From positions 372,001 through 436,000 of the forward strand of contig NW_021940919.1 of assembly GCF_004337985.1 (NCBI RefSeq): a DNA stretch of 64,000 nt, read 5' to 3'. Shown here piece after piece: positions 1-10,564 of this stretch. Both the position numbers and the translations under genes were made by a program. Under the pieces are notes generated by a model that searched no databases, was not told the origin of the DNA, and saw nothing but the letters and a program-made list of their open reading frames with translations. Source of the DNA: Pyricularia pennisetigena (lineage: Eukaryota > Ascomycota > Sordariomycetes > Magnaporthales > Pyriculariaceae). Every line of letters starts with the position of its first letter. Position 1 is the first letter of the stretch.

Positions 1-653
1 GAATCGACAGCCTCATGCACCCCTTTGACAGCTATACCGTTCGTAAATATCAAGCCTTGCGACATTCACCCGGGAAAATTGAACTATTTTGCTCGAGTTT
101 CATCTTTCTCAGTGGACTGTTGCCTGCCGGCAGCAACTGCAAAATCTCGAAGCACTTATCGCGGCCACCTGGGAAACTTTTGGCGGGGTCAAACTGCTAG
201 CCGCCTTTTACCTCAAGCTTCATTTTACAGAGTAATTCCGTTCCCCCTTTTCATCGAATAACAGCACCACAAAGGCAAATGTAAGCGGCGCTCTTGTCTC
301 TAATCGATTACTGCACCCTTTGTACTGCTGGTCCATCCACTCGACTTCTGCTAGAGTCCGAGACTTGGCTTCGAAGGAGGTTCCATTTTATTGCTTCTAC
401 AATATAATCCTTTGCACCCCACTATCCCTCCCTTCGCATTTGCAGTCCGCATCCTTGGCGTGGGTCTAGCTGTCACCACGCGCTTTTAGTTTGAAACTTG
501 ACTCAACATCGCTGGATCTTAACATATCTGTTCACTGTTTCTTTTTCATTTTATATAAAGACGAACAACAGACTAAATTTTCTTCAGCTGCGGTCGAAAT
601 ACGCTGACATACACAACAAAACCCTTACTTAGTCTTTGCCTCATTCGATCGTC
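1..653. other. Left-edge intergenic DNA and Lyc1-like promoter
   Basis: I see no convincing gene. The two short reading frames near the left edge (about 60-80 codons) overlap each other and resemble nothing I know. The right part is the upstream region of the acetyltransferase gene. It is pyrimidine-rich and contains a TATA-like element about 95 bp before the start codon. Confidence 0.5.
552..560 (+). promoter_or_regulatory. TATA-like box (TATATAAAG)
   Basis: A TATATAAAG element lies 94 bp upstream of the ATG at 654. This spacing would give a 5' leader of about 60-70 bases. It is the only such element in the immediate upstream region. The assignment rests on motif and distance alone. Confidence 0.4.
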
Positions 654-1796
654 ATGGGGGACATGGACTTGGGCATCCCGATGCCCACAGCATCCTTGGA
701 TGTTGTCTTTGCTGAGGCAACTCCAGAACAGGCGATTATATTTCGCAAGCTGAACAGCGAATGCTGGTCCAAACCTCTAACCCTAGCCCAGTACATGGAG
801 GCTGGAGAGATGCTTTCACGCACGGAACTTGCGAGAGACGATGGCATCAAGTTCTGGGTTTTGTATAAGAAGTCCGACCCTTCGGAAGTGGTTGCGGGCT
901 GTGAGACTGTCAGGAAGACTGTTTTCATTCGTGAACCAAAAATTCCTGGAGCCACCGAGGCTGGCAAGCCTGATAGCATTGAGGAAACAACGGCGTTCGG
1001 AGTTGCCAGTGTCTTTACCAATCCCAACTACCGTCGGTTGGGTATGGCGAACTTCATGCTCAAGAAGCTCCAGGAAGTCATGGACAACCAATCTGCGGCA
1101 TGTTCGGTCCTCTACAGTGACATAGGCAAACTGTATTACACGAACATGGGCTGGAACGTCTTTCCCCACCAGGAAGCCAGTTTGACCTTGCTGAATGAGG
1201 GCAAGATACTGGATCCGGAATCTTGCTGCAATATCAAAACAAGATGGCTTGCACTAGACGAAATCAGACAGCTGTGCGACCTCGACATTGCCAACCTCAA
1301 ACAGCGGCTGCAGAACTGCCCCGCGGACGGGAAGATACACTTGGCTTTCTCTCCTAACTTCGCGCAGCTTGAGCAGCAATTTGCGGCTGAGGACACCTTC
1401 ATGAAGCTACACTCGAACACCGAGGTTGATCACCGAGGCGCAAGGACACTCGATGGCAAAAGCTGGATCACATGGGTCCACAAGAAACAGCGACTTGTGG
1501 TGCTCCGTATCGTCACCACTGCCCCGGAATCCGAGGCACGCAGAGTCGAACACATCTGGGCACTACTTAACGCAGCGGTTGCTGAAGCGTCTCTAACAGG
1601 GATGAAATCCGTCATTGTGTGGAACCCGGACGAGGCTACGACATCAGGAGTGAAGGCGACGAGCAATGCGTACGAGAATGACATCAAGGTGGTGTTCACA
1701 GAGCGAGACGGCTCTATCCCCAGCTTCAGGTGGCAAAAGGGTTTAAGCACATCCAATACTGTTTGGGATGACAACTACTACTACTGTTGGTGCTGA
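654..1796 (+). CDS. LYC1: Lyc1-type lysine/GNAT N-acetyltransferase
   Basis: Single-exon gene of 380 codons. The first true ATG in the frame is at 654; the frame extends upstream only through non-ATG codons. The N-terminal half is a GNAT fold. Residues about 117-133 read GVASVFTNPNYRRLGMA, containing the RRLGMA acetyl-CoA pyrophosphate loop, and residues about 154-167 read YSDIGKLYYTNMGW, a signature of the fungal Lyc1 group (lysine N6-acetyltransferase, first step of lysine catabolism in Yarrowia). An early TRDGGIxFWVL-like segment (here ARDDGIKFWVL) also matches the family. The C-terminal half is the family's second, GNAT-like domain. The protein ends in the odd tail YYYCWC. I am fairly sure of the family. 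Lysine as the actual substrate is inferred, because fungi often carry several Lyc1 paralogues. No targeting signal is evident, so a cytosolic location is likely. Confidence 0.75.
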   Translation: MGDMDLGIPMPTASLDVVFAEATPEQAIIFRKLNSECWSKPLTLAQYMEAGEMLSRTELARDDGIKFWVLYKKSDPSEVVAGCETVRKTVFIREPKIPGATEAGKPDSIEETTAFGVASVFTNPNYRRLGMANFMLKKLQEVMDNQSAACSVLYSDIGKLYYTNMGWNVFPHQEASLTLLNEGKILDPESCCNIKTRWLALDEIRQLCDLDIANLKQRLQNCPADGKIHLAFSPNFAQLEQQFAAEDTFMKLHSNTEVDHRGARTLDGKSWITWVHKKQRLVVLRIVTTAPESEARRVEHIWALLNAAVAEASLTGMKSVIVWNPDEATTSGVKATSNAYENDIKVVFTERDGSIPSFRWQKGLSTSNTVWDDNYYYCWC

Positions 1797-2445
1797 GTAT
1801 GTCGGATTTCTCGTCGGTATGGTGTTGGTGTTGGAAATTTGTTTGGCGTTTTTTTTTTTTTTTTTTGTTGGAAAAGGCTGGGAACAACCCTAGTCTTGGA
1901 TACTAAACGTATGGTTTCCATTGGGTTCTCTAATATCTGTGGCTGCAACATATATTTAGCGATTTTACGAAATGTCAAACAGTTTCTCCACTTGTCAGTA
2001 TGCAGGGCGTTGTCTCACATGGTCTTCGCAACAGCTTTTGTCAGCCGGACACTCCAAGGTCTTATGGAGGCTGAGTGTGTGTTGGCCAAACAGCCTTATG
2101 CAGGCAAGGGATAGACAGTGAAGAAACTAGGATCTGTACTGTACGCGACTCGTCGCTCCACCATCCCTAACTGGGGATGTCGCCACTAAAATCTCCAATT
2201 CCCCTGTTATCAATCAGTAGCGCTCTCATCCTAACATTTAGACGATCATCTGTTCCGTCCTAGAAACAACTTCAGCTGCCTTCCCCGGTATTGTCGTTTG
2301 TCTTTCCAATCTTGTTTTGCCAATGGCATAAAGCCCTTGTAGGGAGGGCTTCTTCGACGCTTAATGCTCGCTCAGCCTTTCGGCCCTCAAACAAATTGCT
2401 ATCCATCATTTTGCAGCCAGCCCAAAACTCGCTGAGCTTCCTACA
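1797..2445. other. Intergenic, LYC1 3' end to NPP 5' leader
   Basis: No gene seen. A run of about 16 T lies at about 1850-1866, just after the acetyltransferase stop. The remainder is presumably the 3' UTR plus the promoter of the downstream phosphodiesterase. No clear TATA element was found. Confidence 0.5.
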
Positions 2446-4755
2446 ATGCCTCTGCAAAAGCCGAGACCAGCACCGCCCGCGGGCGGCCGGGATAACAACT
2501 CCTTTCTGTCCCCTATAGACTACGATGCCGACGCGCGGTCGATCCACAGCGATCAGGAAGCCGATAGCGACGACGACATGCTCCTTCAGCGGGCGCGCAA
2601 CAGCCGAGAGCTTCGAGCGCACGACCGCCTTGTATTCATGGAGGAGGAAGAAACAGATAAGCTAGTTCTGGATGCACGAAGACGCACTCAAGAGAAGGGC
2701 AGGCGTGAGAGCGGGCTCACAATACCGAACCCCTTGAAGTTGATACGGCGCTACAGCGATACCTCGTTGCGGTCGTCCACTGCAGGAGACAACGAGGACG
2801 GAAGGGAAAAGAAGGTTGATAAGAGGAAGCAGAGGAAAAACAGGCGCAAGATGAAAAAAGATCGGTTGCTGGCCGAGGCCCAGCATGGGGAGGACGGCGA
2901 GCTGATGTATGAAATGGAGGAAGGGGGCATGAAGGAGGGGAGCGAGACGGGTGACAGCAGCGAGAGGGAAGACAGTGAGGAGGTCGACAGGCTGCGGATG
3001 AAATTCTTGGAAGAGCCCAAACGAAGAAGGTGGAGTTGCTGCCAGTGGACCCTCATACATACAATAATCGCGGCAATCTTTGCACTGCTTGCCTTGGGGG
3101 CATGGAAGTTGTCCATGAAGGACAAGAGTCACAAGCAACAGCAGTATACCAGCAACGGCACTGCACTATTTGCTCCGACGACAATCATTATCAGCCTAGA
3201 CGGCTTCAGGGCGGATTTCTTGAACCGAGGGCTGACACCAAGGTTGAACGCTTTTGTCAAGGAGGGCGTGTCGCCCTTATATATGCTACCATCGTTTCCG
3301 AGCGTTACCTTCCCGAACCATTATACCCTTGTCACCGGGTTATATCCCGAGAGTCACGGTGTAGTCGGCAACACATTTTATGATCCTGCGCTGAAGACCG
3401 ATTTTTACTACACGGACCCTGGCCGGAGTCTCGACCCGAAATGGTGGGGTGGCGAGCCCTTCTGGGCGACTGCAGAGAAGGCAGGAATCCGAACTGCCAT
3501 CCACATGTGGCCAGGCAGTGAAGCACATATCCTCGGTATCGAGCCTAGCTTTTTGGACAAATACGATGGCAAAGAGAAGCTTTCCGGCAAGGTATCAAGG
3601 ATCCTCGAACTTTTGGACAAGCCGGGCATGGAGGACGAAAAGGCAGACCCCAAAGATATGCGCCCGCAACTTATTGCAGCATATGTTCCCAACGTCGATG
3701 CGGATGGCCACACCTATGGACCTAACAGCACGGAGATAAGGAAGACTATTCAGGAAGTGGACGGCATGATGGACGACATTTTCAAAGGACTTGAGCAAAG
3801 GAACCTGACTGGCCTCGTGAACGTCATTGTGGTGTCGGATCACGGCATGGCTACAACGGATAGAACGCGTCTTCTTCAGCTTGATGATCTTGTTGACCTG
3901 TCCAAGGTTGAGCACATCGACGGCTGGCCTCTAGTCGGTTTGAGGCCGCGCAATCCAGAAGACCTGCAGTCTCTGTACGACGAGTTGGTTCGCAACACCA
4001 AGGACAATCCCAACGTTGACATCTACCTCAAGGACTTGAACATGCCCAAGCGATACCACTTCTCCAACAACGACCGCATTGCGCCACTTTGGGTAGTTCC
4101 CAAAACGGGGTGGAACGTGGTGCAGCGGGAAGAGTTCGACCTTCAGGAGGCCAAGGCAAAAGACCTGGCGTACCACCCCCGTGGACTGCATGGCTACGAC
4201 AACGAGCATCCTTTGATGAGGGCTATCTTTATTGCGAGGGGTCCGGCATTTCCACATGCACCAAATAGCAAGCTGGAACCGTTTCGTAAGCTTTGCCAAC
4301 CTGTTCTTAACAACGCACACCTTGATGTCAGCGTCATGCAAGCTAACCGCCACGCAGAAAATATTGAGGTCTACAATATTTTGTGCGACTCAGTCGGACT
4401 CGAGCCAGTGCCGAACAACGGCACTTTAAGATTGCCCTTCAAGCCCATTGGGCTGCACAGCCCCGAGTCACCAATACCAGATGTTGCGGATCCCGTCACG
4501 TCAAGTACGGCGACGGAGAAAACCCCAACGCAGTCGGTCGGTGTCGATCATGTGCCGGAACCGACCCAGACAGAATCTCCGGGCAGCAACAACGGTGGTG
4601 GTGATGGGAAGGATGGTGCAAGTCGGCCGAAGACCGCCAAGGAGAAGCTCGAAGACCTTTGGAAGTGGTTTACAGGTAAAGTCAGTAAGGCCTGGGGGAA
4701 GATCGCACACCCAGATAGAGGAGGGTCCAGCACGGCGAATTCGAAGAGTGCTTGA
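2446..4755 (+). CDS. Type I nucleotide pyrophosphatase/phosphodiesterase, single-pass membrane protein
   Basis: Single-exon gene, 769 codons, related to ENPP enzymes and yeast Npp1/Npp2, which hydrolyse extracellular nucleotides. The first 195 residues are a charged cytosolic region rich in Lys/Arg and Glu. One membrane segment follows at about 199-220 (IIAAIFALLALGAW), giving a type II topology with the enzyme outside or in the vesicle lumen. The catalytic domain is intact. D252 lies in SLDGFRADF, the nucleophile T288 in FPSVTFPNHY, D418/H422 in VDADGHTYGP, D465-H466 in VVSDHGMAT and H582 in RGLHGYDNEHP. These supply the two-zinc site expected for the family. N-glycosylation sequons are present after the membrane segment. 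The tail (about 685-769) is a Ser/Thr/Pro-rich linker and a short basic stretch. The N-terminal half looks much like other Sordariomycete members. The physiological substrate is unknown, and phosphate scavenging is the usual inference. Confidence 0.88.
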   Translation: MPLQKPRPAPPAGGRDNNSFLSPIDYDADARSIHSDQEADSDDDMLLQRARNSRELRAHDRLVFMEEEETDKLVLDARRRTQEKGRRESGLTIPNPLKLIRRYSDTSLRSSTAGDNEDGREKKVDKRKQRKNRRKMKKDRLLAEAQHGEDGELMYEMEEGGMKEGSETGDSSEREDSEEVDRLRMKFLEEPKRRRWSCCQWTLIHTIIAAIFALLALGAWKLSMKDKSHKQQQYTSNGTALFAPTTIIISLDGFRADFLNRGLTPRLNAFVKEGVSPLYMLPSFPSVTFPNHYTLVTGLYPESHGVVGNTFYDPALKTDFYYTDPGRSLDPKWWGGEPFWATAEKAGIRTAIHMWPGSEAHILGIEPSFLDKYDGKEKLSGKVSRILELLDKPGMEDEKADPKDMRPQLIAAYVPNVDADGHTYGPNSTEIRKTIQEVDGMMDDIFKGLEQRNLTGLVNVIVVSDHGMATTDRTRLLQLDDLVDLSKVEHIDGWPLVGLRPRNPEDLQSLYDELVRNTKDNPNVDIYLKDLNMPKRYHFSNNDRIAPLWVVPKTGWNVVQREEFDLQEAKAKDLAYHPRGLHGYDNEHPLMRAIFIARGPAFPHAPNSKLEPFRKLCQPVLNNAHLDVSVMQANRHAENIEVYNILCDSVGLEPVPNNGTLRLPFKPIGLHSPESPIPDVADPVTSSTATEKTPTQSVGVDHVPEPTQTESPGSNNGGGDGKDGASRPKTAKEKLEDLWKWFTGKVSKAWGKIAHPDRGGSSTANSKSA

Positions 4756-5802
4756 TGTGCGCATACATCTTCTTGGCTAGTTTAACTGAGTTTTTTTGTC
4801 ATTAGCGTTTTTTTTTTCCTTCATCCAAGTTGTACTCTAATAAACAAGTCACTTGATAGACGTTTTGTTTTGGACTATGTACCCGAAGATTAATTTTACC
4901 GCAGTGGAGTTTTTATATAGGGACCATATTTCCACCATGCCATTACTCAATACCCAACCTTGCCGACTTTGATGTTGCAGGCTAGCAATTTCTAAAGGAT
5001 GGAGACCCCAATTTTTGGCCACCAGGCCTAACCAACAGGCTAATATCTCGCCCTGGCATCATTGCAAGGGTCCCTAGCAACATGGGGATACAGCCAGGTA
5101 CAGCCAATCCCGCAATTGCAGCGGAGAAGGTCTAGCCCCGCCGCTTCTGCAATCAGCTATTAACACTGTGCCAAACTTGTCTCGATGTGGGACGCGGCTG
5201 ACGCGACCGTTGCTTAATTCTATCTTGATGACGAGCTTAAGCAACACCGATGGACAGTAGGGCTCGCAGTCAAAGTTACATTGGATTAAACCACCCTAGC
5301 TCATGGATTGTTTTCCTCTGTGCACCAACAACCTTCTCTCGTCTGGCGCAGACCTCCACCAACCTGTCAATATTTTTTTCGGTGCTCGTTCACCCTCTGT
5401 CATGAACCATAATTGAAGGCAGGGCTCAAGACGTAAGGCGGAGCGCAAATCCATCGATTGGATGAAATAGTCCTCAGAAGTACGCCAGATGGAATTTCGG
5501 GGTTCGTTCGCCTGAACCCCGCCACGCCAGGCAGCTGCTACGTTAAGGCAGACCACCGTTGCCACATAAGCATCTGGTCTCGAACTTTTTAACTGTGGCA
5601 AATCAAACTAGGAGGGAGATAGATGCCTATCCGTTGATTATTACAGTCTCTCTATTCGGCCACTTGATGAAGCAACTGTCCAAGCACGGCGGCAGTCTGC
5701 GTCTTACTGTCTTCGCAACCAAGTCGTGCGATAGAAACCACGCTCAGGGCATCCAGCCCCATCCATTATTCCAACCTTCATGCTCACTTTCTCCAGAGCA
5801 AA
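4756..5802. other. Intergenic, about 1 kb, no gene seen
   Basis: It contains the NPP 3' end and the upstream region of the SNF2/RING gene. Short frames here (for example minus strand 5296-5601, plus 5559-5819) have no recognisable domains or splice partners. Confidence 0.45.
4839..4844 (+). terminator. AATAAA-type polyadenylation signal of the NPP gene
   Basis: AATAAA occurs about 85 bp after the stop codon at 4755, following T-rich sequence. Position and motif fit a 3' end signal. Fungal poly(A) signals are degenerate, so the call is tentative. Confidence 0.35.
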
Positions 5803-8800
5803 ATGGCCGAGATGGATAATCTACGCAACGAGATAGATCTCCAGCGGGCTGTGGTCGCTTCCCTTGAGGATGATCATTCTATGGGATCCATCTCAGCGGA
5901 TCCCGAGGAAATCCAGCAAGCAAAGGACCGGCTTGGTCAACTTCAGCACCAACTGTCCTCCATGCAACGAAACCAGGGCTCATCATCTCGCCATGTCAAG
6001 CCAGGTTAGTTGCCTGCTGTGGGATGCCATCTTGTTATTTCTGTTGCTGATACCAATCATCTCGAAATAGAACTAGGGGCACTGCAAAGTCCTGCAAGGT
6101 GGCAGCCCACCGCCTCTGGCTCAACTTCTTTCCAGGCAGAAACAGGTTCGCGTATATCCTCTACTTATCCTTGACTTGGTTTCTTCTGCACTATTCTTAA
6201 TACCTCAACGTAACCCACACAATTTTTCTCGCTTCAAACTCTATCATTTATCTGCCATACGTTGTTAAGCTGAATATCGGGTATCTATTGACACGTCCCA
6301 AACAGAGCCGGAATCATCTCAATATTCATCTCGGCAATCTCATGTCTCTAACTCCGTCTCTCCTTATACGAATAGAGGTTTGTCACCGACACGACCCTTT
6401 CCCTAATAAACCCTTGAATATATTCTAATGTCTTTCAGAACCTCGACCATCAGGAAATACTCCATCGCAAACTCAGCAGACAGCATCATCGGGACTGGCA
6501 ACAGAGATTAATGTCGTAATCACCGGGTTTGAAAAGCGAGTCCGCGTATTAACAAAGCAAATCCAGTCTCAGGTTAAGGACTTCCATCGCTGTGGTGTCC
6601 CGAACGCGAACTTGCTAAGAGACTTTGAAGAAGCTATCGATCACATCAATGAAGAGTTTGAGGATGATTTCAACATGACTGAAGCTATCGCTCGGTCTCT
6701 TCTTCTGTCAAACGCAAGTTTTGATTATGTGAGCACCTGCATGGCTGAGATTCGGGCAAGATATGTGTCCTCCAAAAGGGCTGCTGAACAAAGTCTTGGT
6801 AAGATCCGGTCCTTCTACGCTTGGAATTCACACCAGCTTACCTACTCAATAGCTACTACAAATGGAATCGGCAACAGCTCATCTGGTATGTGATAACTCG
6901 TGCTTTTTTGCACTAACTGTAACCGTTACTCGCGAACACTTCTGGACCCCAATTCACTGCTCTCAGCTCATCCCTTTTGTGCGGACAATTCACTAACCTT
7001 CGGTCCTAGCCTCGCCATCAAACGAGGTTTCGACTTCCAAGTTATTCATACCTGACAAGGACAGCAATAGCCGTGGCTCGCATAGCTCTGGAGTCGATCA
7101 TAGCCGGAAGCGGACATATAGTACGCTTGTTAATGGTCATGAGCACTTGAAGACGGAGCCGGCCGAAGGAACTTCCAAGTCTCAGCGAACTGGGAGGATG
7201 ACAACGCCAACACGTGATTCGAACGACGCTTTCGCGACGCCCTCAAAATTAAATCGTGGCCAAAATTCAGATGTCATCGACCTTACTGGGTAATGATCAA
7301 CTATCAGACAGGGCGCATCTATGGCGGGCGATAACTGATATGTTCTTTCTTCACCTAGGGACGACGACGATATATACGCCACCATTCAAAAGCATTCTCA
7401 GAAAAGCACTCAGTCTCGGAACGACTCACACGGCTCTCGCAATCCGTATCGACTCCATAATTCAGTGAACAATTCGCCGTACGGTCAGACTCACTTAGTT
7501 AGTAGACCTGCGCCGAGTGCTTCATCCACTCAGCATGTCTTGCCCACGCAGCAACAGATCCCGGGCGGATATGTCAGCTCTGATTCCGAAGACGAGTTCC
7601 GTCGCATGAATAACCTACCTCCCAGGTCCTCTACCCGTCAGCAGCCAGGCCAGCCGTCTCATAACATTGGACACTTGCCTTGGTCCAGCCGACTTAACCC
7701 GTTCGCCAATTTGACGGTCCCCTCCGCTGCTCAGGTGATACCAAGCAACTCTAGAGGAGTTGCGAACATGCATCGCCCTGGAAATTTGCAGGGTGGGCTT
7801 TTTAATCAACTCAACTCCTGGGGTTCGACATCGTCGATGGTTTCGTCTGCATTCAGCGGCCTTGGAAATTTAATCAATCAGACCAGTAGTTTCGATTACC
7901 TCAACCTCAGGGACAGCAATGGTAATCCACTTCCATCACGCCTGGCCAATTTTCTGGAATCAGACGATGATCACAATGGAATGGGTCACCCATACTACAA
8001 TCCGGCAGACGACTATCGCAAGAAAGAAGAGCAGGCCATCAGGGACATGCTGGCGTCCATTCGGCCAGACGAGGACCTTGCTGAGGGCGAGGTAGATGAG
8101 ACGCCCGAAGCGATGAAGTTTCCGCTATTCCCACATCAGCAGCTTGCATTGAAGTGGATGAAGAATATGGAGACGGATGAGCTCAAAAAGGGCGGCTTGC
8201 TTGCTGATGACATGGGTCTTGGCAAGACTGTATCGACACTTTCGCTCATGGTGTCGCGTCCAAGTCCAAACTCAGACGTGAAGGTTAGCATTTCCAGGTA
8301 TGAACTCAGTTGTTCTTTACTAACATGGGTTTAGACCAATCTCATAATTGGTCCGGTGGCTCTTATCAAGCAATGGGAGGCTGAAATTGCCAACAAACTG
8401 AAGCCGGATAAAGGAATGAGCGTCTTTCTTCTTCACGGCTCCCACAAAAAGCCATACTCTGAACTTTGTAAGTTTGATGTAGTCATGACTACTTATGGCA
8501 CCCTTGCCTCAGAGTTTAAACGCATGGAGCTGTACAAGCTTCAGTTCAAGAAGACACCTGAAGAGTATGCAGAAGACACCACTTTACAGAAGAAGTGCCC
8601 GCTGCTACATTCCAAGTCTCGATTTTGGCGAATCATCCTGGACGAAGCTCAGTGTGTGAAAAATGAGAACACACAAGCAGCGAAGGCCGTGTCAGTACTC
8701 CGAAGCGAGCATCGTTGGTGCTTGACAGGCACCCCGATGATGAATGGAGCTCACGAGCTCTTTTCACTGATCAGATTCCTGAGGATTGCACCATATAATT

Positions 8801-10564
8801 CGGCAACCGCTTTTAAATCGGTGAGTTTCAGTCGTATTATTGAGGTGGATGTATTCTAGACTAATGCTAACATTTTCATGCCTTTAGGCATTCGGTTGTC
8901 TCACACCTAAGGGCACGACCAATCGTAGCATGGCCTCGCGCACGGCAAAGGCCATCAAGCAACTTCAGGTTGTTCTAAAGGCCATCATGCTAAGACGTGA
9001 AAAGACATCCAAGATCAATGGGAAACCTATCTTGGAACTGCCGCCAAAGTTTGAAGAGGTCGTTCATGTCGTATTCTCCGAGGACGAGGCGAGCTTCTAT
9101 AGGGACCTGGAAACAAGCTCGCGAAATCAGATCAACAAGTATATCAGGCGTGGAACGCTTCGCAAGAACTATGCCCATGCACTGGTGCTGCTCCTCCGAC
9201 TGAGGCAGGCGGCTTGCCATCCCCAGCTCAACACTGACGTGGAGTATACCATGGACCCTGAGGTTTCTGAAGAGCATCTGTTGGGGCTGGCAAGGTCAAT
9301 GTCAAGCGACGTCGTTCGCAGACTGAAGGAAATCGAAGCCTTCAGTTGTCCCATCTGTATGGATGCTGTTGAGGACCCGGCTATTGTACTTCCTTGCGGC
9401 CATGCCCTATGTCGCGAGTGCCTGACTCAGTGGATTAGCAATTCGGAACTGAGGTCAGGAGACAACAACAGCGCGAAATGCCCAGAGTGTCGTGGCCAGA
9501 TTGACTCCAAGAAGGTCGTTAACTACGGTACCTTCAAGCAAGTACACATGCCTGAGCTCATGGAGACAAACTCGCCAGAAGATGAAGCAGAGTCAGAAGA
9601 GGACAAGTGGGCCCAGGGCTTCGACTCGGACTCTGATACAGCAGGGTCTGAAACGGAGTCCGGAGATGAAGTTGACGACAACGGCGACCTGAAGGATTTT
9701 ATTGTCGGCGACAGTGATAAAAGCTCCGACACCGAATCTTTGTCATCTCAGCCTAAGTTCACGAAGGGCAAGGGCAAAGCACCTGTAGTAATGGATTCGG
9801 ATGATGAAGAACTTTCACCTGTCGAGAAGCCCTCCAAGAAGAGGAAGTCTAAGACGCAGGCCAAGGCGAAGAAGTCGGGTGGGGCATCGAAGAAGAAGAA
9901 AAAGGCCAAGGAGGAGGTGAAGCCTCACCAGCTGGCTGAGCTACGCAAGGATGCCAAGCGCAACAAAGCCTCCCGCAAGCGATACTTTGACTACTTGGAC
10001 GACAACTGGATCACATCGGCCAAGATCAGCAAATGTACTCAGCTACTTAGCGAAATCCGACAGAAGGGGGAAAAGACTCTGATCTTCTCCGTCTTCACCA
10101 GCCTGCTCGACCTGCTTGAGGTGGGGATCCGGCATGACCTCGGGCTTCAGGTATGTCGTTACGATGGCAGTCTTGGTCGTGATGCACGCGACAAGGCTGT
10201 GCAAGATTTCCAATTTAATCCTAATGCAACCATAATGCTGGTCTCGCTGCGGGCTGGCAACGCTGGTCTCAATTTGACGGCAGCATCACAAGTCATCATC
10301 ATGGATCCGTTCTGGAACCCATACATTGAGATGCAGGCAGTCGACCGGGCCCACCGAATGGGCCAGCTGCGTTCGGTACATGTTCAGCGTCTCGTTGTCC
10401 AGGAAACAGTTGAGGACCGCATCATCAATTTGCAGGAGCAGAAGCGCACTCTCGTTGAGGCAGCACTGAACGGTGACGAGGCCAAAAACTTGGCGAGACT
10501 TAGTGATCAAGAGCTTGGTTACCTCTTTGGGCTCAATCAGCAATCCAACTCAGGTCAACGTTGA
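5803..10564 (+). CDS. ULS1: SNF2 ATPase with embedded RING finger and SIM; Uls1-type SUMO-targeted ubiquitin ligase/translocase
   Basis: Nine exons: 5803-6004, 6071-6145, 6306-6377, 6439-6798, 6853-6885, 7010-7289, 7359-8283, 8335-8820, 8888-10564, joining in frame to 1369 residues. The early introns are mostly phase 1 with good GT/AG sites. The N-terminal ~560 residues are mostly disordered and contain a textbook SUMO-interacting motif, VIDLT (residues 336-340), followed by GDDDD; the exon 6/7 junction falls in the Gly codon just after it. The SNF2 N-lobe has Walker A LLADDMGLGKT (about 621-631) and motif II ILDEAQ (about 752). A C3HC4 RING (CPIC...CGHALCREC...CPEC, about 965-1013) sits between the two ATPase lobes, as in the Rad5/Rad16/HLTF/Uls1 group. 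An acidic then Lys-rich insert (about 1030-1160, probable NLS) precedes the C-lobe (AGNAGLNLT, DRAHRMGQ). There is no HIRAN domain, which argues against Rad5. In yeast Uls1 acts on poly-SUMO conjugates on chromatin. Family certain, exact orthology probable. Confidence 0.85.
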
